Made by a program: the position numbers and the translations under genes | Notes under the pieces: generated by a model | Databases searched by the model: none | The model's input: only the letters and a program-made list of their open reading frames with translations | Told to the model about the DNA's origin: nothing | DNA from: Tetrastigma voinierianum | Lineage: Eukaryota > Streptophyta > Magnoliopsida > Vitales > Vitaceae | Length of the DNA stretch: 64,000 bases | Direction of reading: 5' to 3' | Assembly: GCA_016808115.1 (NCBI GenBank) | Contig: JAEQBH010002868.1 | Span: forward strand, 124,001 to 188,000 | Shown: one piece after another, positions 57,328-64,000 of the stretch | Layout of the letters: each line of letters begins with the position of its first letter | Position numbering within the stretch: the stretch's first letter is position 1

Positions 57328-57504
57328 CACACACACATATGGATGTGAATATGCACCTACCTCCATAGATCTATTCTCAAGTCATTCTAAGAAACAATTA
57401 TGAAGAGAATATTGAGTTGAAATAATAGATGGCGAGGTTAGCGTATGTGATTCCAACAATGATGGTGTCCTTTTTCCTTATTTTCTTACTACTCAAGACT
57501 CAGA

Positions 57505-60500
57505 ATACTCGAATATACCCTAGTCAAGCTGGCATGTTTAGGTATTTTAGCATAATTTGACCGTTTCACGAAGTTAAATGCGTTAAACATATGGAACGAG
57601 AGACCTGGAAATTTACAAGATTTAAGGATAAAATTGTAAATTGTCCAAAGAGGGACTTAAAAGTCATAGTTGACAAGATTTGAGGCCAAAAGGAAATAAA
57701 GGAAAGTTTATTTATAAATAGAAAGAGTTATGGGCTTAAAAAGCAAATAAGTAAACTTAACCCAAAAATGGGTTTTTGGAGGGCCAAACAAGGCCTTAGC
57801 AAACATGGAATTTAAAAGACCAAAATTGGTCTCATTTTGGGGAAGGAAGAAAAACGTGAAGAGGAAGAAGAAGAAGAAGAAGAGGAAGAGGAGATCAAGC
57901 AAGCTGGTATGGAACTTTGGATTTTTGGTATGGAAACCAACCTTGATTAAGGTGAATTCATGATTACATAATTTTGGGGTTTGTATGATGATTATTTTGC
58001 TCAAACCTAGGGTTTTCCTAGGGTTTCATCTTAACCCAAAAATTATGGAAAGTAAGGTGGATAAAACCTTAAATAGTACAAGAAGATCATGAAATCCTCT
58101 CTTTCGAGGATGGATCTCCATGTTAAATTGAGAGTCTTTGAAGTTAGGTTTAGAATAAACTTAACCAACATCATGTTTTGGTTTGAGTATACATAACCCA
58201 TATTAAAATGGGTTTAAGTAATTCATGATAGGTCTTTGAAATAAGATAAGTATTGAAGGAGGAATGGAGAAAAGAGTTTACAAGAGACATATGGAATGGT
58301 CTTGAAGTGTAGAGATGAAGTATAGAGTTGAATCGGGGGATCAAAAATATGGAAAAAGGGAGAAAATACACATTCTGACGTTTTAGGGTCATGTGTGTAC
58401 CGGTACATTTGAATGTACCGGTACACCTTCCGTAATCGAATGTGTACTCTGGGTGACACTGCTCTACATTCCCACTTCGACCGCCTCGATTTTAAATCTA
58501 ACTTGCTCATTTCTTATCTCGACGGAGGATTCAAGTGGCTACGTAAAATAGACTTCAAGGAGAACAAAACTTAACTAGGCATGGTCAAATTATGATCCTA
58601 AGTGGCCTAGGGTGTGCACCACTCAAAGTGGGACCATGTGCAAGCCAAATTCGGGTCTTGAACATAGAGAAGTCCCGGATGTTTCGACGTGAACTTGAGT
58701 TCCGCTCCAAATCGGGTAAGGCACCCAGTTGGAATACTTTTAGCACCTTAAATTTAATGGTGCACAAATATCCAGTGTCAAATATCGAGACAAGGCACTG
58801 GGAAAATAAATATTTCACACTCCTTGGTAAAATCAACACTAGTTGGCATAAATATGCCATAACTGAGTTCGATGATCCATAATTGATTGATTCCAATTCC
58901 TAAGAAAATGTATTCATGTGAGGGACTATGAATGATGTGTTGATGTACATCATATCGCACAATTATCTCGAAATGCCATATGGAATAGGCATGAAACCCG
59001 AATATGATATGAAACCTGAAAACGATCTAAAACATGAACATGAACATGAACATGAAAAACAATATGTCATGATCACAGAATGTGATTAAGAAAGGTTATA
59101 AGTCTGAAAGACATATGACAAAGATGATCACCTAGGACTGAAATGAATGAGTGGACGTATTCGTGCTTCGCACTCCCGACGGTGCTTCGCACTCCCGCCG
59201 GTGCTACGACACTCCCCGTTGTGTGGGCAGCACGTCCCGTATGGTGCCACGCACCAAGATCGTATCGCACCTTCGTACTTATCAGACCACGTCCACTCAT
59301 TTCTTATGATTGGTCTAGTTAGTCGACGGTAGACATATGATAAGACACCGAATAAAGAATAAGAGAGTAAAGATCTGAAAGTACCAGACTGGTCTCCGTA
59401 GTACCCACGGGTACTCCCCGTGACTGACATTAAGCTCCTGTGAGTACCCCACGGCACTCTCGCATCTGAAAAATAAAAATAAATTCCCATAAAATAAGTA
59501 TAAGACCAAATGTATCACTGCAATTTCCGTATAATGAATCCGCAGTGTGATCCTGCACTCATTTAAAGACTAATGTCCAGACTGTGATAAGTCTGATCCG
59601 ACCTTGTATGTGCTATGATCCTGAATAGTTCCAACTTATAGTACCTACTGCAATTCCCGTATCTCGAGTGTCTCTGTCCCCGACTGATTAAGTTCCGTAG
59701 TACCCGCGTACCTTGTATTTGATTTAGTCCCTCGTAGAGGCACCCACAGGGTACTCCCTGTCTCGATTAACTCCCGTCCCGATTATCCCGTAGTACCTAA
59801 GGGCTCTCAGATCTCGATTAAGTTCCGTAGTACCTGCTGTGCACTGTGATTTGGATTAAGTTCGTAGTACCCACTCGGCATTCCTGCATTTGAATAAGTC
59901 CCGTAGTACCTACGGGTACTTGCGTATCCGAATGTTCCGATCCGATAAGTTCCGTAGCACCCAAGGCAATTCTCAGATTTGAATAGTCCCGTGAGTACCT
60001 ACGGGTACCGTATCCGAATAAGTCCCGCCTCCTGGATAAGTCCCGTAGCGACCTTCGTACTCAGACTGAACAGTTCGCACCTACGGGCACCCGTGATTTG
60101 ATAAGTCCCAGATCTCACAAGTTCCGCCTCCGATTAAGTCCCGTCTCTTGCTCCAGAAGACTTCCACGCGTACCCAGATCTTGACGGCTCAGTACCTATG
60201 AGTACTCTCAGCCATCGTTCCGTACTCGTGGGTACCAGATCCGACAAATTATGTGGTACCCACGGGTACCCGTGAACCGATTAAGTTCCGTGGGTACCTA
60301 CGGGTACCGTGATTGATAAGTTCTCGTAGTACCCATACCTCGTGACGTAAGAACATAAGTATAAGTTTTGTACCTAAGGGTACTCTTTTGTTCAAGAATA
60401 TAAGTAATAGATAATCTAATGGTACTCTTCATCGGTAAAGCAAGTACACAAGTTCTCGTAAAATAAGTATAAGTCCAAAAGAGTACCTATTTGTACTCCC

Positions 60501-61446
60501 GTGATCGAATAAAACTAGTGATAAGTCCAGTACCTAAGGGTACTGCATCCGAAAGATCGATGTCTGTGCATATGAGCAAGGCTTCCAAGATACATAAGAT
60601 CTCAAATATATGTCCAAGTTCTCGTAAGACCAAAAGATAAGTTCCAGAAGATAAGTATAAGTTCCAGAATACTCGTATAAGACGGAAATACCAAAGATAA
60701 GTCGGTAGTACTTAGCAAGCACTTCGTGATAAGAATAAGTTCAGATTACCCGTATACATTCGTACCTTTGGCGATACCTACCGGTACCTCCGAACAAGGG
60801 TAAACTCCGTAGTATATAAGGATAAGTTCAATTCCTACGGAGTCCCGAATAAAACAAGCCCGTTAAGTATAAGTTCCGAATGAGTATAAGTTCGTAATTC
60901 CTACTGAGTCCAATGAACATAAGTTTGTGATAGCAAGCATACAAGTTCTCGATAAGAATAAGATCCAGAATTCCTACGGAGATCCAAATAAGCGTAAGCC
61001 TGTTATAAGAAGAAGTACTCGTATAAGCTCATAATATAAATGCATGAAATTTATATTATCTGTTATTGTTTTATGCGTTAAATGTGTATATGCATAAGAA
61101 ATGCTCTCACCTAAGCGAAAGCTTACATGGGTTTTAATCCGTGTAGGTACAGGAGAATACGTCAGCAAACATCCGTATACAATGAGCTAACACACACTTG
61201 TAAGGTTCACTACATGTAGGTTCCGGGTGGCTCGATTTGTAATTGTAAAGTGTAAAGTTTTGTATTTGGTAAATGGACTCGGCAAATGGTTAGGTCATTA
61301 TTAATTCGTTATAATATGTGGGCCATACCTACGTGTATAATTTGGTTAAATAAAATAAAAAAAAATCAGGTAAAGAGTCCGGCGATTTGGCCCCGCATTC
61401 CTGACCTCGGCTGAATCCGCCTAATCGGGTCGGACTTGATTTGACA
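57505..61446 (+). mobile_element. Solo LTR of family T inside the host gene
   Basis: From CGAATATACCCTAGTC it follows the LTR start at 28,838 and 32,763, then ATTGTAAATTGTCCAAAGAG (57,632), the purine tract (57,857-57,895) before CTGGTATGGAAC, palindromes TGTACCGGTACA at 58,396-58,407 and 58,414-58,425, AGACTTCAAGGAGAACAAAA (58,549), and a long GTACC/GGTACC array. It ends near ATTTGACA at about 61,446. There is no interior and no second LTR, so it is a solo LTR. The first bases (TGTAACACC) are degraded, and I could not define a target duplication. Confidence 0.75.
59390..60850 (+). repeat. GTACC.ACGGGTACC palindromic minisatellite in the LTR
   Basis: About 20 units, typically GTACC(T/C)ACGGGTACC followed by CGTATCCGAATAAGTCCC-like spacers of 25-45 bp. 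The same type of array is in both LTRs of the 28.8-36.5 kb element, less regularly. Confidence 0.75.
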
Positions 61447-61840
61447 ATGACCATGGCGACGGATCCATGGAATGAGAATAATAAGGAAGTTCCATGGTTT
61501 GGTGAAATCCTACCTCCCGAGCCCTTATTGGTTTCCTATACCGTGGTGGTTAAATGCTAAGGGTCAGGAACAAATTGCGGGGTTACAAATCTATAAACAT
61601 ATATTTTATCCATCCAAGATTCTAGATGATAATTGTTGTCGTAATGTGGTAAAAGTAGGTATGAGATGTAGTAGAGACCTTGGTTGGGCCCTCAGTTTGT
61701 ATAAGAAATTCAAGCCTCATACATCTTTGATTGACAAAAGGAGTATAAGAACGAATGTGTTGATCGGAATCTATAAGAAGACATGCAAAATGTGGTCTTA
61801 CTCCACATTTGTAACAAAATCGACTCAAATAGAAAGTTGA

Positions 61841-61846
61841 AATAAA
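61841..61846 (+). terminator. Polyadenylation signal of the split gene
   Basis: AATAAA immediately after the TGA stop at 61,838-61,840, followed by a T-rich stretch. Confidence 0.4.
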
Positions 61847-62045
61847 TCTCTGTTTTTTTTAATATACCAATTTTCTTCTCTTACCTTGGTACGATAGAAT
61901 ATATGTATATTTCCTAACAATAGAAAACATGCTTTATCATGGCTTTAACACCAAATGAGTTAAAATTCAACCCATTGTCTGTCCTTGGTGAAAGGTTTGA
62001 CTCTAAAGATTATATTACATCAAGGTTAATTTGTCATCTATGGTT
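61847..62045. other. 3' flank of the split gene
   Basis: AT-rich sequence with no assignable feature, ending at the inverted R LTR. Confidence 0.4.
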
Positions 62046-64000
62046 GCCCCGGGGGTCCCATTGACAACCCGTCAACGCGTAAAATACCTATGGCACGCAT
62101 GATCACCACCAAATCATGTCTCCATTCACTATGATCCATTCATGCATATATTTTAGAAAAATATAAAATAGCTCATAAGAGTTCTAGTTACAACTCTCTT
62201 ATATACAAAATATTACATGTAAAATCTAGTTTCCTACAAAGGTTTCTTAAAGCCACACCCTACTTTCTTCACACTCGCGGCGTCCGGATGACGGCCACCG
62301 CTCAGATAACTTGCACTCAAATGGGTCCCACGACGAGGTGAGCAATGCCCGCATGATAACTCTACAAGGGTTATCGTGGACGCCCGAATCCCGGGTCCAT
62401 TGACTACCCGTCAACTCGCGGAATACAAGTGGATGTCGGGCATCCGACGCCACTTCATTAGGAAAATCTGGGTGTAGCCTTTGTACGGGAAGCTCTACCC
62501 AAATAAAACACCTGCATGAAACCTGTCCCAAGCAGTCCAATATAATCACAATGATACAAATATGGATAAAAGGGCCTCTTGGGCCCATACTATAATATCC
62601 ATAAAAACATACCAATCCACAGTTCTAAGAGTTCAAATTGTTTAACTTCTACAACACATATATTAAACGAACGAAGTTCCTAATACATGTATACATCATC
62701 AAAGCCACAACTCGGCTTTCTAATCCCTAGTTCGATCGAACTCCGCACGCTCCCGTACCAGAAATAATATCTCGATGGTGAGCTAATGCTCAAGAGTGGA
62801 ATCCTCCTAAGTGGGCTACTCTCACCTAAGTAATGTCTAAATAAACATACATTCAAGCAAATGTACGATCCTACTCAATGTCTACATGACCAACTCAGAT
62901 CCCGAGTCCTCACTGACTCCTCACACTCGCCTGCTTCCTCAAAGTGAGAATTTGTTCATTTGTTTGTTAGTGGACAACCCTCCGATGTGTAGATATCAAT
63001 TAGTCCATCTCCGACGATTGATATTATTTATGGATCCATCTCGATGACACTGGGCCGTCTTCCGACGATTGATATTTTTAGTTTTAGGCAACCTCGTAGA
63101 TATCTACATTTCCAGACAACCTTCCGAACTATTTTCTTAGACTCATCTCATGCACTCACTCCTATAGTCCTAGGGTGTTCAAGGCATATGGAAATGGTAT
63201 GTACGCCACCTAATCCGGGCCTAATTCACATGTAAATATATAACATGCCGCATATATTTACAAAACAATCAATTCAATACACAATCATGTCATGTAAATT
63301 CTCATTCATCAAGCATCAAAATTAGCTCACGCGGGCTAATACCGATCAAATTGTAAGCAATTTGATTTGAATACCACGACTAAACACATATTTTCACAAA
63401 TTTTATTTTGTGAAATCACTGTTTCGGGAACAGTAAAACCCTCGCTTACTATCAAATGAGAACACGTCACTCAGAACCCGACCCTCGGCCATTTCCGCCT
63501 CTCAATCCAACCAATACATGATTTATTGAACCATTCTCGCACATTTAACCCAAACAGCCAGAATCGATACGGACTGCTCGTGGGTCTCAACCAAACATTT
63601 TGTTCCAAGGTTTGAACCGATCAAACGGCCGCTCAAGGCCCTCAAACCAACCGAAACATTAACATAGTACTTAAACAAAGACAAACCTAAGTAGGAGAAA
63701 CTCCCTCACCTCTTGAGTTTGTCAAAAACTCAAAAATCCGTACCGGCGCGGCCCTCTCTCCGTAGAGCGCTTATCCTTCTTGTCTCGAAGGTCGCGACTG
63801 GCCGGATCTCTCAAGAAATCTAGGAGAAGTTACCTCTCTCTAAACCAAAATCTAACCTCCGTAGTAAGTTCTCCCTTTCTTTTTCTTCCTCTCCACGTTT
63901 TCTCCCTTTTGATAAAGGAAGAGGACAACTGTTCACTATTTTGTCCTTTTCCTCATTTAAATCAATTTCTATAATGACATCTATGTCCTTCTTTTCCCAA
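62046..64000 (-). repeat. Family R LTR, inverted, running off the window
   Basis: The minus strand has its 3' end near 62,046 (GGGTTGTCAATGGGACCCCC at 62,050-62,069 inverted). A second, similar GACGGGTAGTCAATGGACCC lies near 62,398. It has GGTGAGCAATGCCCGC on the plus strand near 62,337 (reversed sense), GAGTCCTCACTGACTCC near 62,902, and CCTAAGTAGGAGAAACTCCC at 63,686-63,705, the inverse of the GGTAGGG..CTCCTACTT landmark. The leader near 63,740-63,840 is the inverse of the AGAGAG region. The 5' end is outside the window. Confidence 0.65.
62960..63115 (-). repeat. Tandem array in the inverted R LTR
   Basis: Three to five degenerate units around TCCGACGATTGATATT (63,011 and 63,061) with GTAGATATC text between. 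It occupies the same relative place as the arrays at 20.3, 49.5 and 53.8 kb. Confidence 0.55.

Larger units (their letters stand above)
57429..61840 (+). pseudogene. Secreted cysteine-rich protein gene (prolamin-like/ECA1-like), split by a solo LTR
   Basis: The first exon part begins with ATG at 57,429 and reads MARLAYVIP, then a hydrophobic core FFLIFLLL, then KTQ: a good secretory signal peptide. Coding sense is then lost in a family T LTR. Beyond it, 61,452-61,525 reads TMATDPWNENNKEVPWFGE, a plausible mature N-terminus. A one-base shift then leads to the frame open until the stop at 61,838, with LQIYKHIFYPSKI, DDNCCRNVVKVGMRC, SRDLGWAL and a basic tail containing YKKTCKMW. The ...IF....CC..(L/V)V..G..C...L pattern resembles the prolamin-like domain of ECA1/gametogenesis-related small secreted proteins, which act in gamete and embryo-sac signalling. 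AATAAA follows the stop directly. The family call is my reading of a short motif; it could be another secreted cysteine-rich protein. As sequenced it cannot make a functional product. Confidence 0.45.

Noticed and set aside
61472..61474. ATG at 61,472 as the start of an independent 122-residue gene
   Set aside because: It has no signal peptide or promoter of its own, and better coding sense continues upstream in another frame, so it is treated as the 3' part of the split gene.
62247..62615. 122-residue minus-strand frame in the last R copy
   Set aside because: It sits in LTR sequence, is not kept open in other R copies and has no motif.
1..64000. Endogenous pararetrovirus or other viral insertion
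   Set aside because: All reverse transcriptase-like segments have LTR-retrotransposon context and Ty3/gypsy motif order; no movement protein or coat motifs were seen.

Overview
This window looks like nuclear DNA from a flowering plant, probably a dicot with a repeat-rich genome. It is AT-rich, has no bacterial-type gene packing, and almost every recognisable protein segment is a decayed Ty3/gypsy retrotransposon domain. I cannot name the species. Every retroelement reading frame is broken by stops and frameshifts, so these are annotated as pseudogenes. I could not run searches or alignments. Domain calls rest on motifs I recognise, and repeat calls rest on copies compared by eye within the window.

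Four repeat families make up most of the sequence. (1) Family R is an old LTR family present as about ten fragments in both orientations (1-0.8, 1.9-4.1, 18.5-19.7, 19.7-21.8, 23.1-24.2, 24.2-25.1 continuing at 47.7, 47.7-54.4 and 62.0-64.0 kb). A decayed protease/reverse transcriptase follows one copy (4.1-6.3 kb). (2) Family T is a Tekay/Del-like chromovirus family with LTRs of about 3.3-3.9 kb. It occurs as a gag-only element (11.7-18.5 kb), as an extreme element with two 3.6-3.7 kb LTRs around a 299-bp interior (28,838-36,474), and as a probable solo LTR (57.5-61.45 kb). (3) One Athila-like element of 22,597 bp (25,099-47,695) has 2.4-kb LTRs, a perfect 5-bp target duplication AGAGT, gag-protease-RT-RNase H-integrase relics and a third ORF region after pol. 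(4) A roughly 1-kb unclassified AT-rich element occurs as an inverted pair at 0.86-1.85 and 54.56-55.64 kb. A further gypsy-like fragment (6.3-11.65 kb, gag recognisable) and a probable solo copia LTR (55.7-56.2 kb, minus) complete the set.

The nesting order can be read directly. The Athila-like element split a family R LTR, whose halves end at 25,098 and resume at 47,696. The short-interior family T element then split the Athila gag at 28,837/36,475. The gag-only family T element sits next to R sequence that resumes at about 18,503.

The only likely host gene is at about 57.3-61.85 kb on the plus strand. It has a TATA box, a signal-peptide exon, then a 3.9-kb family T solo LTR, then a cysteine-rich domain resembling the prolamin-like/ECA1 gametogenesis family, followed by an AATAAA signal. 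It is disrupted by the LTR and apparently by one frameshift. The most interesting material is this split gene, the pol-less family T elements, the short perfect palindromes amplified inside two unrelated LTR families, and a site in family R LTRs where each copy carries a different tandem array.
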